Origin: Desulfovibrio sp. A2
Lineage (GTDB): Bacteria > Desulfobacterota > Desulfovibrionia > Desulfovibrionales > Desulfovibrionaceae
Assembly: GCF_000226255.1 (NCBI RefSeq)
Contig: NZ_AGFG01000008.1
Location: 26,616 to 90,615, forward strand
Reading direction: 5' to 3'
Length of the DNA stretch: 64,000 nt
The stretch's first letter is position 1. Each line of letters starts with the position of its first letter. Positions 45,129 to 54,388 of the stretch are shown here, piece by piece. The translations under genes and the position numbers were made by a program. Below the pieces are notes generated by a model. That model was given only the letters and a program-made list of their open reading frames with translations, made no database searches and was not told where the DNA came from.

Positions 45129-45686
45129 CTATTCGCGGCCCAGGTAGTCGCGGGTGCGGGTGTCGACCTTCACGCGGTCGCCGATGTTCACGAAGATCGG
45201 CACCCCGATGACGATGCCGGTTTCCAGCGTGGCGGGCTTGGTCACGTTGCTCACGGTGTCGCCCTTGGCGCCGGGCTCGGTGTCGGTCACTTCCAGCACC
45301 AGGGACACGGGCAGGTCGATGTCCAGCGGCTTGCCGTTGTACAGCAGCACGCGCACCTGCTGGGCTTCCTTCAGGAAGCCAGCCTTGCCGTCGGTGGAGT
45401 CCTCGGCGATGTGCAGCTGTTCGTAGGTGGTCAGGTCCATGAACACGAGGTCGTCGCCTTCACGGTACAGGTACTGCATTTCGCGGGTTTCCATGTCGGG
45501 GCGGCCCACCTTTTCGCCAGAGCGGAAGGTGTTGTCCACCACGCGGTCGTTCAGCAGGTTGCGCAGCTTGGTGCGCACCATGGCCCCGCCCTTGCCGGGC
45601 TTGAAATGCTGGAACTCGACGATTTCGAAGGGGGTGCCGTCGATTTCGATCTTCAGGCCCTTCCTGAAATCGGTGGTCGAATACAT
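45129..45686 (-). CDS. efp: Translation elongation factor P
   Basis: 185 aa, standard length. Three beta domains; the tip loop [14 protein letters not shown] has a lysine near residue 32 that is beta-lysylated by EpmA in many bacteria. C-terminal [31 protein letters not shown] matches the family. EF-P relieves ribosome stalling at polyproline. It follows aroQ by 39 bases and ends in the terminator at 44984-45020. No epmA/epmB gene is visible nearby. Confidence 0.96.
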   Translation of the reverse strand: MYSTTDFRKGLKIEIDGTPFEIVEFQHFKPGKGGAMVRTKLRNLLNDRVVDNTFRSGEKVGRPDMETREMQYLYREGDDLVFMDLTTYEQLHIAEDSTDGKAGFLKEAQQVRVLLYNGKPLDIDLPVSLVLEVTDTEPGAKGDTVSNVTKPATLETGIVIGVPIFVNIGDRVKVDTRTRDYLGRE

Positions 45687-45725
45687 GAAGCCTCCGGGGT
45701 GATGTTCTGATTGAGATATGCGGCG

Positions 45726-46208
45726 CTACACCGGGGTCGCGGCGGCCGTTGGCCGGGCGTCCAGATGCAGGACCAGCGACTGCACGGCGAGGGCATAGCT
45801 GGTGATGCCGAACCCGGCCACGACGCCGATGACGTGGCGGCCGATGTAGCTCTTCTGGCGCAGCGGTTCCGACCGCGCCAGCACGTTGCTGAGATGCACC
45901 TCGACGCAGGGCAGGCCGATCCAGGCCAGGCAGTCGGCCAGGGCAAGACTGGTGTGGGTGTACGCGCCCGCGTTCAGCGCCACGCCGTCCACGCCGTCGC
46001 GCCGGGCCTGCTCCAGCCGGTCGATGAGCGCGCCTTCGCCGTTGGTCTGGAAGAACTCCAGTTCAACGTCTCCGGTGCGCGCGCCCAGCACCTGGGCCAC
46101 CAGGCCGGGCACGGCGTCCATGCCCGCGCTGCCGTAGATGTCGGGCTGGCGCACGCCCAGCGCGCCCAGGTTGGGGCCGTTCAGCACCAGTATGCGGTAG
46201 CGGGCCAT
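45726..46208 (-). CDS. aroQ: 3-dehydroquinate dehydratase, type II
   Basis: 160 aa dodecameric shikimate-pathway enzyme (dehydroquinate to dehydroshikimate). [21 protein letters not shown] carries the catalytic Arg/Tyr lid; [57 protein letters not shown] with the catalytic His. Begins MARYRILVL. The divergent gene is engB, 232 bases away. Confidence 0.95.
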   Translation of the reverse strand: MARYRILVLNGPNLGALGVRQPDIYGSAGMDAVPGLVAQVLGARTGDVELEFFQTNGEGALIDRLEQARRDGVDGVALNAGAYTHTSLALADCLAWIGLPCVEVHLSNVLARSEPLRQKSYIGRHVIGVVAGFGITSYALAVQSLVLHLDARPTAAATPV

Positions 46209-46440
46209 GCGGCGTCCTTACGGTTGGCGGTTGGCATGTTCGGATGAAGGCGGGGTGCGGCACGGCGGTCGGACTGGACACCATGCGCCCGCATCGGGTA
46301 ACAGAATATTTTTTCCCAACGGCGGCCTCTTGTCAACACCAAGCCGTGCCGCCCCGCCATCCCGGCGTTTTCCCCCGGCGCAGCCTGCCCGGGCATACTC
46401 CAAAGCAATACGGCGCGTCGCGCGCCAGCCGGATACCATC

Positions 46441-47160
46441 ATGCAACCAGTGCTTGAACTTGAAGCCACCGTCTACACCCTGGAGCAGATGCGCGCCTTC
46501 GACGCGCCGCAGATAGCCTTTGCCGGGCGCTCCAACGTGGGCAAGTCGTCCCTCGTCAACTCCCTGGCCCGCCGCAAGGGGCTGGCCAAGATCAGCGCCA
46601 CCCCCGGCAAGACGCGCTCCATCAACTACTACCGCGTGAAGCCCGACGGCTTCTACGTGGTGGATCTGCCCGGCTACGGCTACGCCAAGTGCAGCAAGGA
46701 GGAACGGCAGAAGTGGGCCACGCTCATAGAGCGCTACCTGACCACCTGCCCCACGCTCAAGGCCCTGGCCGTGCTGCTGGACAGCCGCCTGGACCCGCAG
46801 CGCCTGGACCTGGATCTTACCTCGTTCGCCCGTAAGAGCGGCATCACCCTGTTGCCAGTGCTGACCAAGGCCGACAAGTGCACCCAACGCGAACGCGCGG
46901 AGCGTCAGCGCCAGTGGCGGGACATCCTGGGCGGCATCGCCCCGCTGGTGGTGTCGGCCAAGACGGGCCTTGGCGTGGACAACCTGTGGGCGGCGCTGCG
47001 CAAGGTGGTCACCGTGGGCGAGGTGCAGGGCTCCGCCCTGCTCGACCCCTTCGGCAGCGCCAAGCGCGACGTGCCTCTGGCGGGGTCCCCCGTGGGCGAT
47101 GCCAGCGCGGCGGAGCTGCCCACGGACCAGGATGGGGACGCCCCCTCCACATCCGGATAG
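46441..47160 (+). CDS. engB: Ribosome biogenesis GTPase EngB (YihA/YsxC)
   Basis: 239 aa. G1 [20 protein letters not shown] near residue 28, G2 [12 protein letters not shown]3 [10 protein letters not shown]4 LTKADK, G5 VVSAKTG. EngB is a small GTPase for 50S subunit assembly. The ~40 C-terminal residues after TVGEVQ are Asp/Ser/Ala-rich and extend past the family's usual ~200 aa. ATG at 46441; the ribosome-binding site is weak (CGGATACC). Terminator follows at 47188-47228. Confidence 0.94.
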   Translation: MQPVLELEATVYTLEQMRAFDAPQIAFAGRSNVGKSSLVNSLARRKGLAKISATPGKTRSINYYRVKPDGFYVVDLPGYGYAKCSKEERQKWATLIERYLTTCPTLKALAVLLDSRLDPQRLDLDLTSFARKSGITLLPVLTKADKCTQRERAERQRQWRDILGGIAPLVVSAKTGLGVDNLWAALRKVVTVGEVQGSALLDPFGSAKRDVPLAGSPVGDASAAELPTDQDGDAPSTSG

Positions 47161-47187
47161 CCCCTGCCCTTCTTCTCCGACATGCGA

Positions 47188-47228
47188 AACGCCCCGCCAT
47201 GCAGTGCATGACGGGGCGTTGTTTTTTT
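47188..47228. terminator. Bidirectional terminator between engB and lptG
   Basis: AACGCCCCG / CGGGGCGTT with a loop containing GCA/TGC pairs, then GTTTTTTT on the plus strand. Shared by the convergent engB and lptG. Confidence 0.9.
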
Positions 47229-47252
47229 GCTCATCCGCTCGGCGTGGCCGCG

Positions 47253-48338
47253 TCACACTGCCTTGAAGCGGGGCTTCAGGAACCACGCCAGGCGGGCCAG
47301 GGCAATGCCCAGGATCAGCGCGTCCGCCCCCCAGGCGGCCAGGGGCGGCGAGACGATGCCCTTCTGCCCCAGCGTCCCCCCCACGGTGAACATGCTGTAA
47401 AAGATGAAGGTGATGACCAGGGCAAGGCCGATGCACAGGTAGATGTTGTCCCGCCAGGTGACCATGGCGGCGGCCACCAGGGCCATGACCACCAGCGAGG
47501 CGGCATAGGCCAGCTTCATGTGCCAGGCGGTGCGCACCCCTTCCACGTTGGAGCCGGATTCGGACAATCGCTCGATGGCGTCCCCGAGCTGCCACAGGGG
47601 CAGCCGCGAGGGGTCGGCGTTGCGCGCGGTGACCAGAAAGGCCTGCACGTCCTGCCGCAGCGGCAGGGTCAGGATGTCGTGGCTGGTGCTGAGATAGCCG
47701 GAAGGATCGAACACGGTCACGCCCTGGAGCGTCCAGCCCGCCCGGTCGGCCGTGAAGGTGGCGGCACGGATCACCCGCGAAATCGCCTGTCCGTCGGGGG
47801 ACAATTCATAGGCGGCAAGGTTGCGCCCTTCGCCCTTTGCCGGGACCACCTCGGCCAGATTGACCACGTAGGGGCCGTCGGTGAACCACACGTTGCGCAG
47901 GGTGGCCGTGGCCGCGGTCTTGCCGCGCACGTCCTCGCTCCAGATGCGCGCGGCCTCCAACTCGCCCGAAACGCCGAGCACCTGGGAAAAGCCCAGTTGC
48001 ACCACGGCCCAGGCCATGCCGCACACCACCAGCGCACGGGCCACGCGCCCCAGCGACACCCCGCCCGCCTGCAACGCGATGAGTTCGCGCCCGCGCGACA
48101 TGAGGCAGAGCTGGGCCAGGGTGGCCAGCAGGAACACGGCCGGCAGTATCTGCGAGACGATCAGCGGCGTCTTGGCCACGAAGTACCAGGCGGCAATGCG
48201 AAAGCTGACGCCCGCTTCCAGGAAGTCGTCCAGGCGGTCGAACAGGTCGGACAGGATGTACAGCCCCGTGCCGATGGCCAGGGTGGGCAGGATCAGCAGC
48301 AGGTTGTTGCGAAACAGGTAGCGGAACAGCAGGCTCAT
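47253..48338 (-). CDS. lptG: LPS export permease LptG
   Basis: 361 aa, YjgP/YjgQ family. Transmembrane helices at both ends: residues ~13-30, 55-80 and 98-118, then four helices after residue ~270 (AAYAASLVVMALVAAAMVTW, DNIYLCIGLALVITFIFYSM). A ~150-residue periplasmic beta-jellyroll lies between them. SRGRELIALQAGGVSLGRVARALVV is the coupling helix contacting LptB. With LptF and LptB it extracts LPS from the inner membrane. Its ATG overlaps the lptF stop (ATGA). lptB is not in view. Confidence 0.92.
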   Translation of the reverse strand: MSLLFRYLFRNNLLLILPTLAIGTGLYILSDLFDRLDDFLEAGVSFRIAAWYFVAKTPLIVSQILPAVFLLATLAQLCLMSRGRELIALQAGGVSLGRVARALVVCGMAWAVVQLGFSQVLGVSGELEAARIWSEDVRGKTAATATLRNVWFTDGPYVVNLAEVVPAKGEGRNLAAYELSPDGQAISRVIRAATFTADRAGWTLQGVTVFDPSGYLSTSHDILTLPLRQDVQAFLVTARNADPSRLPLWQLGDAIERLSESGSNVEGVRTAWHMKLAYAASLVVMALVAAAMVTWRDNIYLCIGLALVITFIFYSMFTVGGTLGQKGIVSPPLAAWGADALILGIALARLAWFLKPRFKAV

Positions 48339-49522
48339 GCGGATGCCCTCTTGCGCCGCAGGACCAGACGGCTGTGCGCGAACAGGCTGACGAAGGCCGG
48401 AGTGCGCTCGTGCGCGGCCATGCGCAGGCCCCACAGCCCGGTGGCCAGGAACAGCGCGTTGGGCGCCCACAGGCCCACCATCGGCGGAATAGTGCCCGCC
48501 TCGCCCGTGGTCAGCCCGAACGAGAGCAGGCTGTAGTAGACCAGGAACATCAGCAGGGCCAGCACCACGCCGAACTGGCGGTGCAGCCCCTCGAAGGCGC
48601 AGGCCAGCGGCATGGCGAACAGCCCCAGCACCAGGCACGCCGCCGGGAACACCCAGCGCTTGTGCAGTTCCACGGCTACCTTGCGCAGATACTTGTCGCC
48701 CAGTTCGGCCTTGGCCTCGTCCAGGGGCAGCGCGCGCAACTGCGACCACGAGAGCTCCTTGGGCTTCACCTCACCGAGGTCGAGCCCCTTGAACATCTGC
48801 CCAAGGTCGATGCGCACCACGTATTCCCCGAAGCCCAGCACCGAAACCTGCTGCCCTTCCGTCTTGTACAGGCGGCCGTTCTGCAGGCGGAACAGCAGTT
48901 CGCCGCGCGCCTCGTCGGTGGCGATGGCCCCGGTGGGCGCGAGGATCGTCAGGGTGGCGTCCTTGCGCGAGCGGTCCTCCACGATGACTTGCGACAGGCG
49001 GCTGTCCGCGGGGTCCACCTGGCGGGCGAACAGGGTCAGCCCCGGAATGTCCTTGTTGAACACCCCGGGCTGCACCACCACGCGGGCGCGGCTGTTGGCG
49101 ATCTCCATGACCGTGGCGCGAAAGTTGGACATGCCCCAGGCCAGGCCCTGCAACGAAATGCCCAGGGTCAGCAGGGTGCACAGCACGCAGAACAGCACGG
49201 GGGCCGCCAGCATCTGGTACAGGCTGACGCCGCCCGCCTTCAGCGCGATGAGTTCGCGGTCGGTGCTCATGCGCAGGAAGGTCAGGAACACGCTGAGCAT
49301 GCAGGCCACCGGCACCACCAGCAGCATGAAGAACGGGGTCAGGTAGACGAACAGCAGCACGGCGTCCGCAAGGCCGAGATCTAGCCCCAGGAACAATTCG
49401 CGCAGTTGAAGGCCGCGGCCTATCAGCACCAGCGTGAGCAGCGAGCCCAGGCAGAGCAGGAACAGGTGCAGCAGTTCGCCGAACAGCTGGCGTTGCAGCA
49501 GGGTGTTGAGTGGAAGGCGCAG
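48335..49522 (-). CDS. lptF: LPS export permease LptF, probable CTG start
   Basis: 395 aa. N-terminal helices FGELLHLFLLCLGSLLTLVLIG and FFMLLVVPVACMLSVFLTFL; the coupling helix STDRELIALKAGGVSLYQML; a periplasmic jellyroll; C-terminal helices from WVFPAACLVLGLFAMPLACA. The first canonical start, GTG at 49429, would cut through transmembrane helix 1. Reading further upstream gives RLPLNTLLQRQLFGELLHLF, matching the LptF N-terminus, and an in-frame CTG at 49522 lies 6 bases after AGGGAT and 4 bases after the stop of the preceding small gene. So initiation at CTG is inferred. Confidence 0.85.
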   Translation of the reverse strand: MRLPLNTLLQRQLFGELLHLFLLCLGSLLTLVLIGRGLQLRELFLGLDLGLADAVLLFVYLTPFFMLLVVPVACMLSVFLTFLRMSTDRELIALKAGGVSLYQMLAAPVLFCVLCTLLTLGISLQGLAWGMSNFRATVMEIANSRARVVVQPGVFNKDIPGLTLFARQVDPADSRLSQVIVEDRSRKDATLTILAPTGAIATDEARGELLFRLQNGRLYKTEGQQVSVLGFGEYVVRIDLGQMFKGLDLGEVKPKELSWSQLRALPLDEAKAELGDKYLRKVAVELHKRWVFPAACLVLGLFAMPLACAFEGLHRQFGVVLALLMFLVYYSLLSFGLTTGEAGTIPPMVGLWAPNALFLATGLWGLRMAAHERTPAFVSLFAHSRLVLRRKRASA

Positions 49523-49526
49523 AGGA

Positions 49527-49724
49527 TTATCCCTGTGTATGGTCGTTGTGGCAGGTGCGGAACAGGTCGAGCAGCATCTCGGTTTCCATGGGGCCGAGGT
49601 TGAACCGCGCGCCCGCCTCGTCCACGATGTCGCTCAAGGGGCGGGACGGTTGCTCGGCCCGGCGTTCGGCCACCCAGGCGGCGGCGCGCTTCACCAATTC
49701 GCTGTGCGGAATGACGGTGGTCAT
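49527..49724 (-). CDS. Small conserved-looking protein upstream of lptF
   Basis: 65 aa from an ATG preceded by GGGGGAACC. All-helical, acidic/basic mixed: HSELVKRAAAWVAERRAEQP, LSDIVDEAGARFNLGPMETE, MLLDLFRTCHN. No known family. It ends 4 bases before the lptF start and is surely in the same transcript, so it may belong to LPS transport or be translationally coupled to lptF. Confidence 0.65.
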   Translation of the reverse strand: MTTVIPHSELVKRAAAWVAERRAEQPSRPLSDIVDEAGARFNLGPMETEMLLDLFRTCHNDHTQG

Positions 49725-50191
49725 GGTTCCCCCTGGCGGCGTGCTGGAGCGGGTGTTTCGGCGCGACGTGTTTTGGCTGTATGGTGGCTTCAGGCGCGCT
49801 GCCTCGCCAGCGCCGCCCTGCCCTGGCAGGTCAGCTGGCACAGGTCAGGCAGGTCGCGCAGATCGACAGGCCGGACCGGGTACGCTGGACCGGGCGGAGG
49901 CAACCCGCAAGGGCTGACGCTGCATGGCCACCACACGGGGCAGCCGTTCGCGCGGCGTGCAATTTACAACAACCACGGCGGGGTTGCAACTCGACGTGCC
50001 ATGCGGTATCCCCGCGCAATCCGGTCTGCCCGCCTGCCCGTCTGTCTGTTTAGATATGCCCGGCCTGCCTGACCGCCCGGCGCACATGCACGGCCGGGAG
50101 CGCGGCCGCACGGCTTTTCCCTATTCGCGCGCGGCGTCCCAGTCCATCATCCACCCCAGCCGTCCGGCCGTTCCCGGCCGAAAGCCACCCC
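49725..50191. other. Divergent region between lptF operon and uppP
   Basis: 467 bases, presumed to hold both promoters. A slightly AT-richer patch lies at 49968-49995 (GCAATTTACAACAACC). No RNA family, repeat or hairpin terminator stands out. Confidence 0.4.
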
Positions 50192-50989
50192 ATGCACGAC
50201 ATCCTCTCCGCCGTCATCCTCGGCATCGTCGAAGGGCTCACCGAATTCCTGCCCGTATCCTCCACGGGGCATCTGATCATCGTCGGCGACCTGCTGGGCC
50301 TTTCCGGGCCCAAGGTGGCAACCTTCGAGGTGGCCATCCAGCTTGGGGCCATCCTGGCCGTGGTCGTATTGTACTGGGACCGTTTCTGGGGGCTGCTGCG
50401 CCCGAAGCCTTACGTGCGTTTCGCCGGGGTGCGCGGCATCGTGCTGCTGGGCATCACCTCGCTGCCTGCCAGCCTGCTGGGGTTGGTGGCGCACGGGTAC
50501 ATCAAGGAGCACCTGTTCAGCCCGGCCACGGTGGCCGTGGCGCTGGTGGTCGGCGCGGCGGCGATGCTGCTGGTGGAACGCCGCAAGATGCGCCCCGCCT
50601 ACATGGGGCTGGACGACATGACCCCGGCGCTGGCGCTGGGCATCGGCCTGTTCCAGTGCCTGGCCCTGTGGCCGGGGTTCTCGCGCTCGGCCGCCACCAT
50701 CATGGGCGGCATGCTGCTGGGCGCGCGGCGCGGCCTGGCCGCCGAATACTCGTTCATCGCGGCGGTGCCCATCATGTTCGCCGCCACGGGCTATGACCTG
50801 CTGAAGAGCCATGCGCTGTTCACTACGGCCGACATCCCCTTCTTCGCCACCGGGTTTGTGGTGTCGTTCCTGTCCGCGTGGGTGGCGGTGAAGGTGTTCA
50901 TCGGCCTCATGGGTCGGGTGACCCTGGCCCCCTTTGCCTGGTACCGGCTGGCCGTGGCTCCGCTGGTGTTCTGGTTCATGGTCAACTGA
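50192..50989 (+). CDS. uppP: Undecaprenyl-diphosphatase (BacA type)
   Basis: 265 aa integral membrane phosphatase recycling the lipid carrier for peptidoglycan and O-antigen. Catalytic motifs: ILGIVEGLTEFLPVSSTGHL near the N-terminus with the (E/Q)XXXE pattern, and LWPGFSRSAATIMGGMLLGA (PGxSRSxxT) near residue 170. About seven hydrophobic segments. Its loss or excess alters bacitracin sensitivity. No operon partner. Confidence 0.95.
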   Translation: MHDILSAVILGIVEGLTEFLPVSSTGHLIIVGDLLGLSGPKVATFEVAIQLGAILAVVVLYWDRFWGLLRPKPYVRFAGVRGIVLLGITSLPASLLGLVAHGYIKEHLFSPATVAVALVVGAAAMLLVERRKMRPAYMGLDDMTPALALGIGLFQCLALWPGFSRSAATIMGGMLLGARRGLAAEYSFIAAVPIMFAATGYDLLKSHALFTTADIPFFATGFVVSFLSAWVAVKVFIGLMGRVTLAPFAWYRLAVAPLVFWFMVN

Positions 50990-51150
50990 TGGCAGGCGGG
51001 ACGGCGGCAGCGCTGGCTTCAGGCGCTTGCCCGGCGCGGCTTGCGCGGGCTTTTTCCGAAAGGTGCCAAAAAACGCTTGCCAAGGCCCCCCGTGTCCGGT
51101 AGAGAAACCATCCGTCGCAACGGGAACGAACCCTGCGCGGCATTGGACTT

Positions 51151-51227
51151 GGCAAGGTAGCTCAGTTGGTTAGAGCATGCGGTTCATACCCGCAGTGTCG
51201 GGGGTTCAAGTCCCTCCCTTGCTACCA
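51151..51227 (+). tRNA. tRNA-Met (anticodon CAT)
   Basis: 77 nt with encoded CCA. Acceptor GGCAAGG pairs with CCTTGCT (one G-T pair at position 1). D-arm GCTCAGTTGGTTAGAGC. Anticodon stem TGCGG/CCGCA with loop TTCATAC. T-arm GGGGGTTCAAGTCCCTC. The paired first base and the D-arm favour elongator Met over initiator; a lysidine-type tRNA-Ile2 also has CAT and cannot be fully excluded. Confidence 0.93.
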
Positions 51228-51236
51228 AGACGACGA

Positions 51237-51264
51237 AAGGCCCTGTGAAAGCAGGGTCTTTTTT
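51237..51264 (+). terminator. Terminator after tRNA-Met
   Basis: GGCCCTG / CAGGGTC with loop TGAAAG followed by TTTTTT. Confidence 0.85.
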
Positions 51265-51600
51265 CGTTTTCACCGTGTGCGCCGTGCTTTTTCCTGCTTG
51301 CGCCGAAAAGTGCCGTCAGGCGCGCCTGGCACCCTCCCCCAGGATGGGGACACGCATGTCCGCGTGGTGCCCGCCATGCCGCGCGAGCGCCTCTTGCCGC
51401 GTGAACCGGTTTTCGGTTAGAGCTACGCGTCGCTGGTGGTGTGAAGCCAGCGGCAGCCTTGCCTTTCATGTCCACGTCCAAACGTAACGGGCGACACCTT
51501 GACCTACGATAATTTACGTCCGGAGCGCGCGGGCCGTTCCAACATTCCTGACGGCCGCGATGCGCCCGTCGGCCCGGACGACAGGGTTCCCGGAAGCCCC

Positions 51601-52116
51601 ATGCACAAGTGGATTCGCCTAGCCTTCGAACTGCTGCCGTTGCAGGTCTTCGCCATCGCCACGCGCCTCGCGGGCGACGCGCCTGACCGGGCGCTGCTGC
51701 CCTACGGCCTCGGGGCGCTGTGCGCCGCGCTGTGCATGGCCGTGCTGCTGTGGCGGCGCGTGCTGCTGGACCGGCTGCTGCTGGGGGTGAACATTTCCAT
51801 CATGCTCGGCGGGCTTGGCCTGTACACCGGCACGCCCGGGCTTGCGCACATGCTGGGCGACCTGCGCGCGGCGGGCGTGTTCGTGATCATCCTGCTCACG
51901 GCGGGCGTGACCTACCTCGCGCGTCCCAGCGCCCTGCTGGACATGCCCCGCGGCAACGTGGAGCCGTGGGACCGCTACATGCTCTACGCCACCTTCGCCG
52001 CCTTTCTGCTGGCCTTCGCCACCCGTTCGCAGCCGCTGATTTCCGGCATGCTGCTGGCGGGTCTGTTCATCGTGCGTGGCAGCCTGCAGCAGGCCGCCCA
52101 CAACGCGCGCGACTGA
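51601..52116 (+). CDS. Multi-pass membrane protein of unknown function
   Basis: 171 aa from the ATG 51601 (CCGGAAGCCCC upstream). About five hydrophobic segments: LAFELLPLQVFAIATRLAGD, GLGALCAALCMAVLLW, LLLGVNISIMLGGLGLYTG, AAGVFVIILLTAGVTYLAR and YATFAAFLLAFA/LISGMLLAGLFIVRG. No conserved polar motif points to a function. A TTG at 51499 would extend it by 34 polar residues. Terminator at 52178. The 373 bases before it hold only the tRNA terminator. Confidence 0.7.
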   Translation: MHKWIRLAFELLPLQVFAIATRLAGDAPDRALLPYGLGALCAALCMAVLLWRRVLLDRLLLGVNISIMLGGLGLYTGTPGLAHMLGDLRAAGVFVIILLTAGVTYLARPSALLDMPRGNVEPWDRYMLYATFAAFLLAFATRSQPLISGMLLAGLFIVRGSLQQAAHNARD

Positions 52117-52177
52117 CCGAGTTTGATCGGGTTCTGCCGGGTTCCGCCCGGCCTTCGGCTCTGGTTCCACCGACGTT

Positions 52178-52205
52178 CAGGCCACCCTTCGGGGTGGCCT
52201 TTTTC
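52178..52205 (+). terminator. Terminator after the membrane protein
   Basis: AGGCCACC / GGTGGCCT with loop CTTCGG and a TTTTT tail. The 215 bases from here to the lactate permease terminator show no gene. Confidence 0.9.
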
Positions 52206-52419
52206 GTGCGTGCCCTATCTCCAGTTTGGCCATATCCGCACCAGGCGCGCCGCTCACGGCGTCGGAGCTGCGGACGAGCAGAGGAAGGGCATGGCGCTGC
52301 CACTTCTAAAATCACCAGCCGCGCCCCTTCTCGTGCGCTTTCCGCACACACGCCGAGCGGACTGCGCGGTAAACAGGCTGAGCGCTGTTCCGTTTGCCCG
52401 CCGTGTCTGTCTGCATCCG

Positions 52420-52455
52420 GAAAACGAAGAGGGGGCGTCCGAAGACGCCCCCTCC
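52420..52455 (-). terminator. Terminator after the lactate permease gene
   Basis: Perfect GAGGGGGCGTC (52429-52439) / GACGCCCCCTC (52444-52454) stem with a four-base loop; on the minus strand it is followed by TTCGTTTTCC. Confidence 0.9.
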
Positions 52456-52476
52456 AGGGTTGGCGGATTGCCGGTC

Positions 52477-53997
52477 CTACAGCAGGTGCAGGTACGGAAT
52501 GGCCACGTAGACCAGGGTGCCGAGCACGAGGACGTACCCCGCGCACACGGCCAGGGTGCGGTTCATGATGCGCCCTTCGTAGCCGGTGAGGCCGGTGGCG
52601 GCGGTAGCCACGGCGATGGATTGGGGCGAGATCATCTTGCCCGCGGTTGCTCCGGCGGCGGATGCGGAGACGATCCAGGTGCTGTCGATGCTGATGCGGT
52701 TGGCCACTTCCATCTGCAACTGGCCGAAGAGCACGTTGGACGAGGTGTCGCTGCCGGTGACGAAGGTGCCCAGCGCGCCCAGCAGCGGCGAGATGAACGG
52801 GAAGTAGCTGCTGGTGGAATCGGCCACGGCGATGGCGATGGTGTTGATCATGCCGCTGGTGGCCATGACCTTGGCCAGCGCCACGATGGAAACCACGGTG
52901 ATGCCCGAGTACACCAGCTTCTTGGCGGTGTTGCCGAGCACGCCGGTGATCTCGCGTACCTTCACGCCCTGAATCATGCCGCCGATGTAGGTTGCGATGA
53001 TGATCAGCGCGCCGGGGGTGGCTATCCACTTGAAGGTGAAGGGATTGTCGCCGTAGATGCGCACGGTGGTCTTCGCTGCGCCCAGGGCGTCGCGGATGGC
53101 CGGGAACAGGTTGCTGCACAGGATGATGAAGGAGAACACCAGAATGTACGGCAGCCAGGCCTTCACCTTTTCGGCGGCGGGAATGGGGGCCACCTCGGCG
53201 GCGGTGTCGCGGTGGAACAGGCGCGCCCAGACGATGGTGGCGATCATGCTGCACACACTGCCGATAAGGCACGGCAGTTCGGCGCCCATGTACTTGGCGG
53301 TGTACAGTTGGGGAAAGGCGAAGGCGAGGCCCGAGACAAGGGTGGCCCAGAATACGCCCTTGATGCCCTTGAACCCGGCGGTCAGGATGACCAGCAGGTA
53401 GGTGATCAGGATGATGAACACGAACAGCTGCAACGCGGTGTAGTAGCTGATGGTCTCCACCGGCAGGCCGGTGACGCCGGCCATGGTCACGATGGGAATG
53501 CCGATGGCCCCGAAGGCGGTGGGCACGGTGTTGGCCACTAGGCAGATGACTGCGGCGAAAACGGGCTGAAAGCCCATGGCGGCAAGGATGCTGGCGGGAA
53601 TGGCCACGGCGGTGCCGTATCCGGCCACGCCTTCAAGAAAGCCGCCGAAGCCCCAGGCCACGATGAGCACCAGCAGGCGCTTGTCAGTGGTGATGGACGA
53701 GAGCATGCGGGTGATCACGTCCATGCTGCCGGTGTGGCGGGCAAGGTTGTAGGTGAACACGGCCGCGATGATCACGATCATGATGGGCCACAGGGCCATG
53801 GCGGCACCTTCGAGCGCTGCGGAAAGGGCCATGACGGCCGGCATCTTCCACCAGCCGAACACGGCCAGGGCAAGGGTGCCGACCAGGGTCAGCGCACAGG
53901 TGCGATAGGCGGGCAGCTTGAGCACGACGAGCGAGAAAATCAGCCAGACGATGGGGGCGAGCGCTGCCGCCAGTTGCAGATAATCCATGGACGCCAT
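52477..53997 (-). CDS. lctP: L-lactate permease (LctP family)
   Basis: 506 aa with 12-14 hydrophobic segments across the whole length, the LctP/LldP pattern: WGFGGFLEGVAGYGTAVAIP, NTVPTAFGAIGIPIVTMA, GALGTFVTGSDTSSNVLFGQLQ, SASAAGATAGKMISPQSIAV. It imports lactate with protons; lactate is the main electron donor of many sulfate reducers. Start at ATG 53997 with GGAGG 11 bases upstream (GTG 54009 and ATG 53988 are alternatives). No lactate dehydrogenase gene is adjacent. Possible operators lie upstream at 54017-54079. Confidence 0.93.
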   Translation of the reverse strand: MASMDYLQLAAALAPIVWLIFSLVVLKLPAYRTCALTLVGTLALAVFGWWKMPAVMALSAALEGAAMALWPIMIVIIAAVFTYNLARHTGSMDVITRMLSSITTDKRLLVLIVAWGFGGFLEGVAGYGTAVAIPASILAAMGFQPVFAAVICLVANTVPTAFGAIGIPIVTMAGVTGLPVETISYYTALQLFVFIILITYLLVILTAGFKGIKGVFWATLVSGLAFAFPQLYTAKYMGAELPCLIGSVCSMIATIVWARLFHRDTAAEVAPIPAAEKVKAWLPYILVFSFIILCSNLFPAIRDALGAAKTTVRIYGDNPFTFKWIATPGALIIIATYIGGMIQGVKVREITGVLGNTAKKLVYSGITVVSIVALAKVMATSGMINTIAIAVADSTSSYFPFISPLLGALGTFVTGSDTSSNVLFGQLQMEVANRISIDSTWIVSASAAGATAGKMISPQSIAVATAATGLTGYEGRIMNRTLAVCAGYVLVLGTLVYVAIPYLHLL

Positions 53998-54016
53998 TGT
54001 GGGATGCACCTCCGAA

Positions 54017-54079
54017 GTGAACGTTCACGCTATCCGGCATATCCTCACGCCATGCCGAATGTATTGGTTGATCAAGCAA
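54017..54079. promoter_or_regulatory. Palindromes upstream of the lactate permease gene
   Basis: Two dyads: perfect GTGAACGTTCAC (54017-54028), about 20 bases before the start codon, and imperfect TTGGTTGATCAAGCAA (54064-54079), about 67 bases before it. The second loosely resembles GntR-family operators, a class that includes lactate regulators, but no regulator gene is nearby. The rest of the 390-base gap up to phoU contains only the phoU terminator. Confidence 0.35.
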
Positions 54080-54279
54080 TGAGCGGGGAGGTAGCATTTC
54101 GACCCGCCAGCGTCAAGATTCGGAGCAGGTATTTTCATGGAATTGCAGCGCGTGCGCGGGGTGTGGTGGCGCACTCATCATGCGGTGTGCGCGCTGTATA
54201 AGCGCCACTCCAAGCATTTCTTGAAAAAGACAGATGCAAATACCTGAAGTGAATGTTCTGCCGCAGGGAAATTCATCGC

Positions 54280-54319
54280 AAATAAGAACGGCTTCGGATC
54301 ATGTGTATCCGAAGCCGTT
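54280..54319 (-). terminator. Terminator after phoU
   Basis: AACGGCTTCGGAT (54288-54300) / ATCCGAAGCCGTT (54307-54319), a 13-bp stem; on the minus strand followed by CTTATTTG. Confidence 0.85.
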
Positions 54320-54388
54320 TCATGTTGACTGTCATGCTGTGTATCGTCGGCGCAATTGGCGCATGATGCGGGGTGTCTTGTGAAGGCA

